Below, one piece after another: positions 24,893-36,261 of a stretch of DNA of 64,000 nucleotides. Made by a program: the position numbers and the translations under genes. The notes beneath the pieces were generated by a model. That model searched no databases. It was given only the letters and a program-made list of their open reading frames with translations, and was not told the DNA's origin. The DNA comes from Ophioderma brevispina (lineage: Eukaryota; Echinodermata; Ophiuroidea; Amphilepidida; Ophiodermatidae): positions 124,001 to 188,000 of the forward strand of contig JAMKCH010084956.1 in the NCBI GenBank assembly GCA_023653785.1. Reading direction: 5' to 3'. Each line of letters opens with the position of its first letter. The first letter of the stretch is position 1.

Positions 24893-25686
24893 CAGGATGA
24901 GTAAAAAAAAACTTGACCCGGATTGTGTCCGCCATTTTGAGTTTTTAAATACCATATATCTAAAATATTTGATATCATCGGTAAGTCTATTTCATTATCT
25001 TTAATTTGCTGAATTATTTTGAATCAAGTAGTCCGCTTTTCCCCTATCCACGGATTCCCATTTGAATGCACGGGTCCAACTAAGCAAATGACTCCTCAAA
25101 ATGATGATAAGGGTATGTCTATGTTTATGTCAAATAAAGTGGTATCTTAATGGTACCACAGTGATAATGGTAAAATTTATTTGAAACACTTTTTTCAAGA
25201 TGTTGTTTATTTTGGTCTACAAATATAGACAATACTTTAAACCTCAAGAACTTGTCACTGATGTCTATTCCTTCATATGGTATGATTCATTCAACTCCTC
25301 CAGAACCTGATACGTGTATTAAGTTATTTTATTTTTCAAATGACTGTTATAAGTGATGAGGACGTAGAAACGTTAAGAGGGCATCGGTGGTAAATTGTGA
25401 CTAAATAGCGTCACATTTATCCTGCAGTCAATAAATAGCCCGATTTTCTTCTGGACACCGATTTCCTTCGCTGAACGCCGTTCATTTTAATGTGAATCCG
25501 GGACAGAGCAGAAAATCGACTACTAGATTCAAATGACTGTAACTAGGCCTATACCTAACCAATGTGAATGATCTTTACAACAAATTAAAGATAATGAACT
25601 AAGCTTTTAGATGATATCACATGTTAGATATATGTTACTTGACAATTCTAGATGGCGGACACAATCAGGGTTTTTTACTCACCCTG
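24893..25686. mobile_element. Mariner/Tc1-type MITE with about 130-base inverted repeats
   Basis: TA at 24891-24892 and 25687-25688 flanks CAGGATGAGTAAAAAAAAA (left) and the complement of TTTTTTACTCACCCTG (right). The match continues inward through GATTGTGTCCGCCAT, CATATATCTAA, GATATCATC and TTCATTATCTTTAATTTG. TA duplication places it with Tc1/mariner elements. The frame at 24793-24978 overlaps its left end and is not counted as a gene. Confidence 0.8.
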
Positions 25687-26337
25687 TATAATGTAAATAG
25701 AGAATGGTGAACAATTGCTATTCCTTCCTTGCATAGCAAATAACCCACGTGCACGTAAGATCTAAGCCTATATTTGATTAAAATCAGTTCTGCTCTTACG
25801 TCACAGATATTCACGCCTTTCTAAGTCTTTTTGTGAATTAGAATTCTTTCTTTAAACTTCAAATCTGTCAGGTATGAATTCGGTTTGCTTAATTGATTCC
25901 TGTGTCAATTTAACTTAAGAAGAATGGTGCATATTGATTTTGATTGGAGTCGATTGAATATTTCTGAAAGCATATAGACGGAACAAGATTTAGAAAACAG
26001 GATTTGTGTTCTTAATATGACAGAAGTTAATTAAATTAAGATAATTTATTTTGATATCCGATAAAAAAAGAAATTTTTGACTTTTGATAAGTTATCATAA
26101 TAGAATTATATTTCCAATGACCATTTCCTTATTCTCCTTGCAGCTATAACCACTGAAAATATGTTGATAGAATCTTCTACGTATATATTTACTTTTTCTG
26201 AATGAACAATTACAAAGGGTTTAAGAATTTGGCTAACTCTAACTCCGAGTAGGTTTGGTTAAATTTTATGCTCTGGGATGACTTCATTGCCATACCAATT
26301 CTCTGGTCATTCGCCTCCTAAAATCAGTTTCATTTAA

Positions 26338-26656
26338 AGGTGCTACGAGAATTTTAAAATAACAGGTGTCCCTAAAAATGTGAAAATTCTGTTTTTTAGC
26401 ACTGGTGAAAGGATTAAGCTGAGAACTGTTTCTTTGGTACAAAAATTGTGAAACTTCTAATTTCGTATAGGAGCAAATATGAGATTCAGCCTATGTTTTC
26501 TATTGAAATATAAGCATATACAAATCACCTGTTGTCTTCATTTTAAGTTATTTCTGTAGCCAAAGAAAAGGGAGGGAGTCTATTGAGCGACTAAGCTATA
26601 TGAAATCAGTACGTATCACAGAAAATAATGATGACTTGAAATCTCTTGTTGCACCT
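26338..26656. mobile_element. TTAA-type MITE, AGGTGC family, copy 1
   Basis: Flanked by TTAA (26334-26337 and 26657-26660). Tips are AGGTGCTACGAGAATTTT and the complement of GAAATCTCTTGTTGCACCT. A diverged relative is at 63447-63652. Confidence 0.75.
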
Positions 26657-27475
26657 TTAACAGGTTAAGCCTTTGCATTATCAGTACTCTATACTATTTG
26701 TACTATCAGGTTCTTAATTTGAAGATATAATCTGTTAACAAATTTATCAAACCCACGCCCCAAAAGTAAGGCTTTACACAGCTTAGACGCGATTACAGCT
26801 TTTTGCAGTACCATCTAGGTATTAGGTTTCAACCGTGTCTCCAGGACGCACTCAAGGTGGGAATTCTCAAATTTCAATATTTTCCGGCTCGTTCTGCTTC
26901 CGGTAGATAGACGCGGCCCGCTTTGCTTCCAGTAGACCCACATTCTGGAGTGTCATTTGCAAAATCTGAAGATATTTGCTACGGCAGAAATTAACAGGCA
27001 TTAAGTTAACTTCAAAAGAAAAGTTATATCTAATTATACCATAATAAACACGACACTATATAACTCATGTTTTGGGCGCTTCCATTTCAACAAGGGCATC
27101 CTCGATTTTATGCGGATATAGGGTGACGTGGTGTCAAAAACCCCGGATACCTCATCGGTTTTCTCGGTCACTCCATGTAATTTCTGCACGAAATAATCGA
27201 TATAGACATATTTAGAGATGAATAGGGATAATAGGCTTTATGGCTTTATTCCGTGTAGGCTTGATTGATTTCTTTCATCCACGTCGTACACTAAGGATAC
27301 ACCGTTTTCTCACCTTAATATTTAGACGTTATACCCCAAGGAAAACAACCAAGAGCATTGTTGTAAATCTACAAGTTCGAGTAACTAAATGGAAAAATAC
27401 ATGTAAAACGAGTGAAGCAAATTGAAATATACGGTTTAACGGTAATATATCTTGAGAATAATCTCTCTCTCGGTA

Positions 27476-27562
27476 TATGTGTGTGCCATCGTGTGTGCGT
27501 GTGTGTTGTGCGTGTGTGCCGGTGTGTGTGTGTGTGCGCGCGCATGTGTGGTTGTGTGTGGG
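27476..27562. repeat. (TG)n-rich tract
   Basis: GTGTGTGTG runs interrupted by CG and CA. Confidence 0.9.
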
Positions 27563-28574
27563 TGTACTAGGGGTACCATGTACTTCAGACAAAAGAAATT
27601 CGAATCTTAGTTTTCTTAAATTCGGTGATTAAATCTGCCCTCCAACTACCCTGCCCTCCAACGAACATTCTGGTTGTTTCGGACTCCACCATATTCATAT
27701 CATATTCTTGTATATCCACGTTAATGTTACCAACAAAATATATGCTAATTTTGATACAACAGTAAAAGGCCCAAATTATCATGCAAGAAGAGAATTGTTA
27801 GTGACACTTGTGAACGTGATGTTGAAATCAATACATCAAATTAACTACGCCATAGTTATTGAGTAGAACAGGGCGCAATTGGTTTGTAATGAATGAACAA
27901 TAAAAAGACTGGGTAATTGATATTCACCTTAATATGCTATAATTGGTATGTTATTACCGATACATGTCATCACCTTTATAGCAACATTTGAAACAAGTTT
28001 GCCGTTAAAATTGCAACCTGCTGTTGCGTGTATATGTACCATATGTATGTGACGATCGAGCCAACCGACATCGCATCATTTTTCGATACCTAAGATGTCA
28101 CCTAATTGAGATATAGCCCACGCTTTGGACAGTCACTTCAATCAGTCATGCACATTTTCGATGAACTTCGGTAGTCTGCGAATAACTTCATTGAAAAGTC
28201 AATATCGTGGAGAGTCGTTGGACTGGAGAAAGAAACGACACATCCATACAAGACAAGGGGTGTTGTGTAAGCTGGGTGTCCATTTTCACCAAATCGGTTG
28301 TTTGTACGACCTCTATTAATTAATTACACCATGGAATATGTCACTCTGGAAGCGGTTATTACAGTTCGGGAATTAGATCTTTTATACTTTCTTCCATCAC
28401 GCTGTGGGTTATATTGTACACCACTTAGACAAAGAATAAAAACGTTATTATCGCCAACATAAAGATGAATGTAGACTTACCGAGCCCGCGTCTCCGCTGA
28501 TGTGAAATTTGTTCCTGTTGACGGTGAACTTGCTGTTCAGTTACGATAAACACTTTTCCTCTGACTCTTTACAG

Positions 28575-28736
28575 AATGGTTTCTACAAGACTTTGGGGAT
28601 ATTTTCTTTTACTACTGGTGTGTCTTGCGTGTGTAGCAAGATTAGGAAATGCAGCATGTGCCAAGCCTCCCATTGGATGTAATGGAAGAAGTACTAACCA
28701 ACGGTGGGGCAAAAGATCGTTTGTGGAACAAATAAG
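28575..28736 (+). CDS. Candidate neuropeptide precursor, first coding exon (signal peptide + Cys-loop RW-amide peptide)
   Basis: ATG at 28576 lies one base after a strong acceptor (TCTGACTCTTTACAG), so an untranslated 5' exon is implied. Residues 1-26 form a signal peptide: Arg5, then a hydrophobic WGYFLLLLVCLACVA core and a small-residue cleavage site at LGNA. The predicted mature peptide follows at once: ACAKPPIGCNGRSTNQRW, residues 27-44. It has Cys28 and Cys35 positioned for a disulfide loop, and is followed by Gly45 (amide donor) and Lys46-Arg47 (dibasic cleavage). This layout is that of secreted amidated neuropeptides. The exon ends SFVEQI plus two bases at a good donor (AATAAG/GTGAGA), phase 2. 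The family is not recognised. The six-residue loop with Pro-Ile resembles the allatostatin-C ring, and the Cys-loop-x-Gly next to the signal peptide recalls elevenin/L11, but neither normally ends in an amidated Trp. Luqin-type peptides end in RW-amide but carry their cysteines in the C-terminal part. Confidence 0.75.
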
Positions 28737-29352
28737 GTGAGATTGCCAAGGAATCTAATAATATTTTCTTTTATTGGCCTGGTGCATAATATTAAACTAT
28801 AATTAGAAAAAGATATCTAAGCTTATATTTATTTATTAGTTGTACTCGTCGAAAGTATTTCTGAATGGGACTATGAAGCAAATTGGGTAGGGATAGAATG
28901 TCTATATGACTGGCGGGACGTGCTAGCTGAGGTGTACTTGTGTGACCCCATTTCTTATGTGTTGCTTGATTCCGTCATGGCTTGTGTGTCTAATTTTGGC
29001 TACAGTCACACAAGTATACCCCTTTAACACTTAAGTGACCAAGGGGGGGGTTCCTAGGGACCCCCAAAATTTGTTTTCGCGCTGGCCGCTTTACGCGTGG
29101 GATTTTTGCGCCGAAATTTTTTGTAATTGTCTGACTTTTAAATGCGCTTCTTTTCAATCCAAAATAATTAAAATCGGCCAAGCCGTTAAAAAAAAAAAAA
29201 AAAAAAAAAAGAATAAAAACGTTATTATCGCCAACATAAAGATGAATGTAGACTTACCGAGCCCGCGTCTCCGCTGATGTGAAATTTGTTCCTGTTGACG
29301 GTGAACTTGCTGTTCAGTTACGATAAACACTTTTCCTCTGACTCTTTACAGA

Positions 29353-29511
29353 ATGGTTTCTACAAGACTTTGGGGATATTTTCTTTTACTACTGGTGTGT
29401 CTTGCGTGTGTAGCAAGATTAGGAAATGCAGCATGTGCCAAGCCTCCCATTGGATGTAATGGAAGAAGTACTAACCAACGGTGGGGCAAAAGATCGTTGT
29501 GGAACAAATAA
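29353..29511 (+). pseudogene. Second copy of neuropeptide exon 1, frameshifted
   Basis: Encodes the same signal peptide and Cys-loop peptide through GKR, preceded by the same acceptor. One T is missing in GATCGTTGTGG (GATCGTTTGTGG in copy 1), which changes the tail to SLWNK and a stop just before the donor. The mature peptide is unaffected, so the copy could still be functional as a short precursor if real. It may equally be an assembly duplicate, because neighbouring differences are mostly single-base indels. Confidence 0.6.
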
Positions 29512-29830
29512 GGTGAGATTGCAAGGAATTAAAAATATTTTTCTTTTATTGGCTGGTGCATAATATTATAACTTATAATTTAGAAAAGATATCTAAGCGT
29601 ATATTTAGTTATTAGTTGTACTCGTCGAAAGTAAAAATTTCTGAATGGACTATGACGCAAATTGGGTAGGGATAGAATGTCTAGAGACTGGCGGGAGTTG
29701 CTAGATGAGGTGTACTGTGTGGTGACACCATTTTTTCTAGTGTTGCTTGATTCCGTCAGGCTGGGGGGGGGATTGGACTTGTGTGATCTAATTTGGCTAC
29801 ATCACACAGTATACCTTAAGCTGTATGTTC

Positions 29831-30479
29831 GGATGTTTTTATAAACAAAAATATAACCCTTGCTGCTTCAGTCGTTTTGAAGGGCTATACATCGATGAAT
29901 TTTAAATGATACTTTAGGGGAGATTAGATAGCTGGAACGACTCACAAGGTCAAAAGGTATCTAAAGTGTCCTGTGGGCTCGGCGGGGACACAATTGCGAA
30001 CCTCTTTATACAATATACAAAGATCTGCTTGTTGTTTATCAAACATGATCGACGCTGCTGACGTTGCTTGATTGGTGCACATACCTGGATTTTCAACTTA
30101 TTCTTTTGGAAACCGGTGCGCACAATACTCTACCATTTCATTCATGACCTTTTAATTTTATTAAGTTCAAAATTAAATGTGGATGACTCAATCGACAACC
30201 TCGTCGTTCACTTTGCTCCGTTGAGATTTGGTATCATAATTTCCTTAGTGAAACTTAAAGCCCAGGAAATATTTCCTTTTGATCAACCACATGAGTTAGC
30301 ACACATTCTCCTATGGATCAATTTAGTGCACATTTTTGCTTTTACTATCCAAACGGCTGAGACTGATTTGTAATCTGAAGTTTTTAATGATATGCTTCAT
30401 GTGTGAGAGAAAACATCAATAAAAATAACAATTCCAACATATTGGAATCACGATCTTTCATCCTTCACACTGGAGAGTT
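29831..30479. other. No gene recognised; unassigned 101-codon ORF
   Basis: A + frame at 30068-30373 has no domain I recognise and no clear acceptor. It is recorded but not annotated as coding. Confidence 0.35.
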
Positions 30480-30615
30480 AGCGAAGAACAATAAACGTCT
30501 AACGCAAACGCCTATTCTTATCCCTGTCTATTCAAAATCCCTCTTCTGTGACAAGATTTTCAATAGACAGGCGTAAGAATAGGTGTTCGCGTTAGACGTT
30601 TATGGTTCTTTACAA
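30480..30615. mobile_element. Hairpin MITE
   Basis: Near-palindrome: GCGAAGAACAATAAACGTC, CTAACGC, CCTATTCTTA and TGTCTATT on the left are mirrored by AATAGACA, TAAGAATAGG, GCGTTAGACG and TTTATGGTTCTTTAC on the right, around a short loop. Confidence 0.7.
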
Positions 30616-30692
30616 CCTCCCAATCTAGTGGACAAGGTCTCCCGTTGGTGGACAAGGGAATGGGAAGTTGGCTCTATTGGACCCGCACTTAA

Positions 30693-31032
30693 AGGCTGAC
30701 TCAGAGATTTTCCGAGGAGGGCCACCTCAATTTCAAACAAATTGTGTTTGTGTTTTTTTTTGCATATACATAATGCTTGTCCATATAATAATCACTGTGT
30801 GAAATAACTAAGCTGAAATCAAAGTCCTTCATTTAGAAAATCACAACTTTGTTTAAAAATTCAGGATCCTGAATTTTGTTACACACGGTATCCTACGGCA
30901 CTGCTATACTGTACATAAATGTGTACTGCATGAAAACAAAAAATCCGATTCATCTCAAACTTTGGAATTAAGTCTATTATTTTCAATTACTACACCAAAA
31001 AATATTATATTTCAAAATCTCTGAGTCAGCAT
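30693..31032. mobile_element. TTAA-type MITE, AGGCTGACTC family, copy 2
   Basis: TTAA at 30689-30692 and 31033-31036 flanks AGGCTGACTCAGAGATTTTC and the complement of CAAAATCTCTGAGTCAGC. Interior matches the copy at 19924-20295. Confidence 0.8.
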
Positions 31033-31910
31033 TTAAGGGAACAATGTAGCCTACCCACAGGCATTTCTCTATGAAATTGGTACCATATATTGGCACCACA
31101 AAATAGTCAGCACGTCACATATACTTAATTAATATACAACTTACCAGACCAAATCCACATTTACCGGCGAAAAGTCTAGCGTGGCAAACACGTCGGCATG
31201 TGTTTCATCATCTGAGTAATAGTGTGTAGCCGTGCGTTGTCATTATTATGTAGTTAAGATTGAAAATATTAAAAATATACCTATCGGAAGGTTAACGTCA
31301 AATTGTCGAACAATATCCTTAAAATTTTACCAGTCCTGTGGTTGACTGTAGCAGATACTAGTATATCGAATTTAAAATATTTCATTCTTTATAGATGAAA
31401 AAAAAAATAACCTATACGTTTTTATATTTTCTAGCTAGAGTTTAATTTTACTTTTCTTTTTCAAGCGCCTGCAACTTATTTCCTTCTACAATCAATAACA
31501 AAATATCATTCTTCCGTGCACAGGCTATTTAGAAGTAATATGTTGGCTTTAAGCATTAATGCTATTAGGAAGAAGGGTATTGTAGTGTATGCTTATTTGC
31601 CAATTTTCACCGATCCGTACATGCTCTGCTTACTAATGCAAACATTTGGGCCAGGTCGAGATTTAAAAAAAAAAAGTGAGCAAGTCTACCGCGATACTTC
31701 GCTCCTGTATACTAGACCTAGGGCTTTCATAAAATGAAACGCTTTTATATTAGGAAATACTGGTTGCATGAGTAACTTTGATACACTAAACCAGACTTCC
31801 AAGTGCGAAGATCTAAGTCAACATAGTGGAAAGTGTCGGCATTTGATGTCATGCCCTATTTGATATAAAGTATTGCCTATGGCGTCACAAACACTAATAG
31901 AATTACTTAG

Positions 31911-32093
31911 AGAATAAAGGTATGATTTTGGGAACCGGTACCCTCTTTACAACGAATTGAACCCAAGGCGATACCATTATTTTAAGTGGAAGAACGAGGC
32001 CGAAGGCCGAGTTCTTCCACGCAAAAATATGGTGTCGCCGGGTTCAATTCGTCGTAAAGAGAGTACCGGTTCCCAAAATCATACCTTTATTCT
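31911..32093. mobile_element. Palindromic MITE with GGCCGAAGGCC centre
   Basis: Starts AGAATAAAGGTATGATTTTG and ends in its complement. The arms match through GGGAACCGGTACCCTCTTTA and GAATTGAACCC, to a centre GAGGCCGAAGGCCGAG. A partial relative lies at 22255-22345. Confidence 0.8.
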
Positions 32094-32522
32094 CATTCTT
32101 AAACAGCTTTATCATTTAAGGTCATCTTTAACCCAATTTCGCGATGCTTTATGGCTTAAATACAACAAAAAAGGACTGCCACCACCCAGTGACAACAATC
32201 GAACAACCCGTTGAACGCAACGATAATACGCAACGAGACGCAACGTTAGCAGGCGCGCGCGAACGTAGTAAAACGCAGTATGACGCGAGCGCTTCAACCT
32301 AAAAATAACATCAATACGCAGCGCGTACTACCTGGGTTCAATTAAACGAATTTAACCCGGGCATCAGCCAATGAAATTGCTTACATTTTCACAGCTGTTT
32401 AAGAATCATGCATAAAAGCTAAAACCTGGAACATGATGAGTAATGCGTTATTTTGATAAATCTATGTGTATTAAGGTGAATGTAACACTGTTTCTTCAAG
32501 GCACTTTTCACAGTTTTCTTAA

Positions 32523-33022
32523 CCCTATCCAAGCCTTTTTGTAACATCACGGTTTACCAAGGGGATTGGATTCAACCCTCGGAAATTTGTTATAAAGCAA
32601 CCGATGCTTATGATTTTGATACCAGTGGATAGCTACGATACTATTCCTTCCATTGAGACCAAAATAAGAACCAACATACAGAGTATAGCGTCACAATGAC
32701 GTCCTAAGTTCCGCGAATCCAATTTTGCACAAAATAAAGTGAAAATAACGATTTTCATGTGGTTTTCAGCTCTAAATGATGGCAAATGACTAGTTTTATC
32801 AAATGACTTGTTAACACAGAGTTTATACTTTATATACATACAATTATTTTTCTTAGATGACAAGCACCCCTTACTCCTACCCCAGTGAAGCTACTACCTT
32901 CACTGGCATGACATGAAAAGGAAGTGAAGACAATTATCTGGAAGCTTTTTACGAAAGCTTTTTGACATTTTAGCACAAGGGAGGAAATTAGTTCACTAGT
33001 TCAACTTGGTCAAAGACGAGAG
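32523..33022. mobile_element. TTAA element, GACGAGGGTTAA family, inverted copy
   Basis: TTAA at 32519-32522 and 33023-33026 flanks CCCTATCCAAGCC (left) and GACGAGAG (right). The interior is the reverse complement of the 22440-22744 copy (ACAATGACGTC, TCAGCTCTAAATGATGGC). Confidence 0.65.
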
Positions 33023-34334
33023 TTAAAGGTGTATTTTGTGATTCTAACACCTTAAGTTTTTATGGTTCGCTAGATGTTGTTGAGAAAAGCTTATCACAAA
33101 ACTTCAGTTGAGACCGATCTTGCGGTTTAACATGTTTAATGTTATGAGCAAATTACTTGTATCGCAGGTTCCCATAGGTTACTGTCCAGTAAATTCTGTC
33201 CGTTATCGGACAGACAATACAAACTTGAGAATTTCTTACAGACACGATCGCAAGAAAATTGAGTTCAGACGATATCAAAATCTCAACCTGTCGTGGTAAG
33301 TTGGGGGGGGGCGAGGCTGTGGATCACGAAATGTACCTTTAATACCTTTACATAAGTTAATCAAAATAATATGAAAGAAAGAAGAGAAAGGGGTGTACTT
33401 TTTATTCAACATTAAGTGTGGACGGTCGTTAGAGAAAACGTGACTGTGTTTTGTCACGCATACATGTCATTATTATGCCAGCAAAAAAGCTCTTTTTACT
33501 AACAATGCTTTCAGAATTTTATTTAAACGTTAACTGGTTTAGACAATATCGTCTTGATTTGTTTGGGTGACTAAATATATCATTTTTAAAGGGCATGAGG
33601 AGATATTCTAAGAATAAAAAATCCCCAAATTTGGACTTGATTGTTTGTAGAACCTCTAATGAGAACGTTTTGCAGAGATTTAGTGAACGCAAAAAGATAA
33701 AAACGACGTTTTAAACTTGCCTGCAAACGTCAACATCTTTTTAGCAGGTTTGCAGGAGTGCGCCCTCTTTCATGTTTACGTTACACCGTTTGTTACAAGG
33801 CTGCAGTTCAAACGTTTTGAAATAGGAAGCGACACATTGATTATTATTTCGGGGTAGAACAGATTGAATTGTTTTTAACGCACTTCAATTTCAATCAAAA
33901 CTCGCTGTCGAATGAATGCTTATCTCATTAACTACATCAGAAAATTCTTATTTTTCAAAACATTTACTTCACGTTTGGCTTATTCACCCTAGGTGTATAT
34001 TTACCCCATAAGTTATATCCGCCAATTGGTTGACATAAAGCGTACGTATTTTTTTTTCAGCCAATCAGAAACATGGTAAGAACGGTGGTTGGGCTGAAAA
34101 GACATAGAGCCTACATATTTGGAAAATGCATTTCAATTGGTTATTAAAATGAATATCAATCAGCAATGCTGTTTGAAAAAGTTTCGTTAAAAGGTTTTAT
34201 AATGTATCTGAGCCCCAGCATAAAACACGTTTTTCTAACATTCTGCCAAACGTTCATAAAATGTTTTAATCGTTTTATTTGTGTGCGTTTATGCATTCAC
34301 TACGATCATCCAAACTTCCAAATTTAGCTGCTTG

Positions 34335-34640
34335 TTAAAAAGCAAGACCATTAATATCACCTTCACACATCAACGCATTGGCCGTTTGGCATAGGCAGCA
34401 GCAAGACTTTGTAGTAGAGATGAATTGGACGCTCACTCCAGGACAGGTCTCGGTATCCCACATGGTAGCCCCGCAGGCTTGAACAGGTCTGACATTCACT
34501 AAATGTGAAAGAATGCTACGGGGTATAATGCAATCAATGACCTTGCTAATCGGTGCATTTAATGGGCAAAATCCCCACGTAATATTCACAATCCCTTTAT
34601 TTGGATCAGGAAAGAAATAACCTTGACCAGTACGTAACAT
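34335..34640 (-). CDS. Cys-rich terminal exon candidate, function unknown
   Basis: A 101-codon open frame ending in a stop, with AATAAA on the same strand about 56 bases beyond (34274-34279). It may be a 3' terminal exon starting at an internal AG (for example before GTTATTTC at 34613) rather than at its ATG. It has nine Cys, ending SCCCLCQTANALMCEGD. The last Cys cluster resembles both the C-terminal Cys pattern of cystine-knot hormones (C-x-C, x, C, then a further C) and the CC-x-x-C end of von Willebrand C domains. No alignment was possible, so the family is left open. It lies antisense within the inferred neuropeptide intron. Exon 35643-35761 is upstream on this strand but its phase does not join directly. 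Confidence 0.35.
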   Translation of the reverse strand: MLRTGQGYFFPDPNKGIVNITWGFCPLNAPISKVIDCIIPRSILSHLVNVRPVQACGATMWDTETCPGVSVQFISTTKSCCCLCQTANALMCEGDINGLAF

Positions 34641-35091
34641 TTTGTTGAAAAGAAGATAGAATTTGATAAGTTAGATAAAATTGAAATAGACAGGTTAGAG
34701 CAAAGACGATTATAGCGCAGAAAAAGTTAAAATGAAAAGGGTATAACCTATATCTATCACTGATCATTAAGTTCATAACATGAAATTCAAATCAGCCGAG
34801 ACGATCTGACAATATGTGACCGAAGATGGAACCTCACTGGTGTTAATTTACACGACAATATGGTGATAAATCACTTGGAAAACTTGGTTTAAAAACAGTT
34901 AATAATCCAGAGAAGAAATGACGCGTTCAATTACAGGATTATACCATTAATATGTAATGTAGGAATCATAGAAGTATAATCTTACTAGATGGTATGAGTC
35001 GTTTCATGGTTAATATTACATGCCTGAATATTTCTTTTTAAAGAAATGAGGACTATGCTTTGTACCCACCTTCCGGTAAACATTTTATGTA

Positions 35092-35210
35092 AAAGTCGCA
35101 AGTATGCAAATGACGTGTTGCAATTGAATCCGTCATGCACTGTTGTATGATGTTGTGCAGTAGCGCTTGACGGAATCAATTGCATTACCTCATTTGCATA
35201 CTTGGGACTT
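35092..35210. mobile_element. Hairpin MITE
   Basis: AAGTCGCAAGTATGCAAATG and CAATTGAATCCGTCA on the left are mirrored by TGACGGAATCAATTG and CATTTGCATACTTGGGACTT on the right, around a loop of about 25 bases. The frame at 34985-35311 runs through it and is rejected. Confidence 0.7.
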
Positions 35211-35642
35211 CTATTATATGAAACCAGTTTCCTTGTTCTGTATTTTTTAGGAATGTGGGTTTCTGTAATTTTCCAGAATATGCTGAACAATGAGAAAACG
35301 ATTATTACCACTGCCTTCTGCGAAATCTAAGAACACTCTAAATCCAAGTAGGCTTTCCAGTTGAAACAGTTTTCAGACACTTAAGGTTGTTATGAGCAAA
35401 AATAACATGTAGTGTCTTTTGGGGTATATACACCCCTTAAATTCATAAATGCCATTTATGCCACTTTTAAAAAATCACGGAGCGGGCCCCTGCCTTGTAT
35501 GTAGTGGGAGATTGCTCCAATGTCTAACAAGACACATTATACTACCTCCCTTTTTGCGGTGATGGTCAGGCTGGTAGTTATTAACCTCAAGGGATGTAAG
35601 GGATATACCAGTTGTCGAGCGACCCTTTTTTGTTCCAACCAC

Positions 35643-35761
35643 CTGTCGATCCTCATCTCCGCAAGTCTTCAATGGTACACTGTTAATATACACAGCACAC
35701 TTCTGGTACACATTATTTTTAATCACATTTGAAAATGGTGTCAATAATTCCTCTGTCAGTA
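35643..35761 (-). CDS. Exon-like open segment, function unknown
   Basis: A 119-base minus-strand segment between a strong acceptor (TTTCTGCCCCAACCTTCAG) and a donor (CGACAG/GTGGTT). It begins with two bases completing a codon and then reads 39 codons ending at a codon boundary. The protein includes NNVYQKCAVYINSVPLKTCG, with two Cys and a beta-strand-like centre. No family was recognised. It may share a transcription unit with the Cys-rich exon at 34335-34640, but another exon would be needed to reconcile phase. Confidence 0.3.
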
Positions 35762-36261
35762 CTGAAGGTTGGGGCAGAAAGTGCATATAAACTGACTTGT
35801 GATAGTACCATTTGCATACTCGCACGGAAAGTCTCGGTGACCCACATAGACCATGTAGACACTTGATATCATTTTTGCAATGTAATTATCCAAACCAAAT
35901 GCCATAACGCTGTAAAACCGTACATTTTTACATGCCTAATCCTACAATACGAACAACTTGTCAGCAGTTCCAAAAATAATTCTGATCATGTGTGTAAATT
36001 TTTACCCGGCTGCAGGATGACTTGAACCCCTAGGGTTGGAACCAAAGACGAATATGTTAGTGTACATTAAAACATAATTGGACGCGATTTCAAATTTTAC
36101 CCTGCACTAACATTTACCCGCTCTCGAGAGGGGCAAGCATTCTTCAATTTGAACCCCACATTTTCTGACAGTCTGGTCTCTATTGATCCTAAAACAGCAA
36201 GAAACTCCAAGCAGAAACTTATTATTATTTCAGGCAGCAAAGATCCTACCATACCACATAA

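Larger units (their letters stand above)
28434..29830. repeat. Tandem duplication carrying neuropeptide exon 1
   Basis: The segment from GAATAAAAACGTTATTATCG at 28434 recurs at 29211 (offset 777) and can be followed about 600 bases in each copy. The first part, including the exon, is nearly identical. After the exon the copies differ by many single-base insertions and deletions rather than substitutions, as expected of low-quality consensus. Copy 1 is followed by about 185 bases ending in a run of about 23 A (29188-29210) that abuts copy 2. The duplication may be real or an assembly error. Confidence 0.8.

Noticed and set aside
28576..28736. Assignment of the neuropeptide to the luqin, allatostatin-C or elevenin family
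   Set aside because: Luqins carry two Cys in the C-terminal part and end FMRW-amide in ambulacrarians as I recall; allatostatin-C sits at the precursor C-terminus; elevenins do not normally end in amidated Trp. Similarities are partial, so no symbol is given.
30068..30373. 101-codon + ORF
   Set aside because: No recognisable domain, no clear acceptor, and length is plausible by chance in 64 kb.
34985..35311. 108-codon minus-strand ORF
   Set aside because: It runs through a hairpin MITE (35092-35210).
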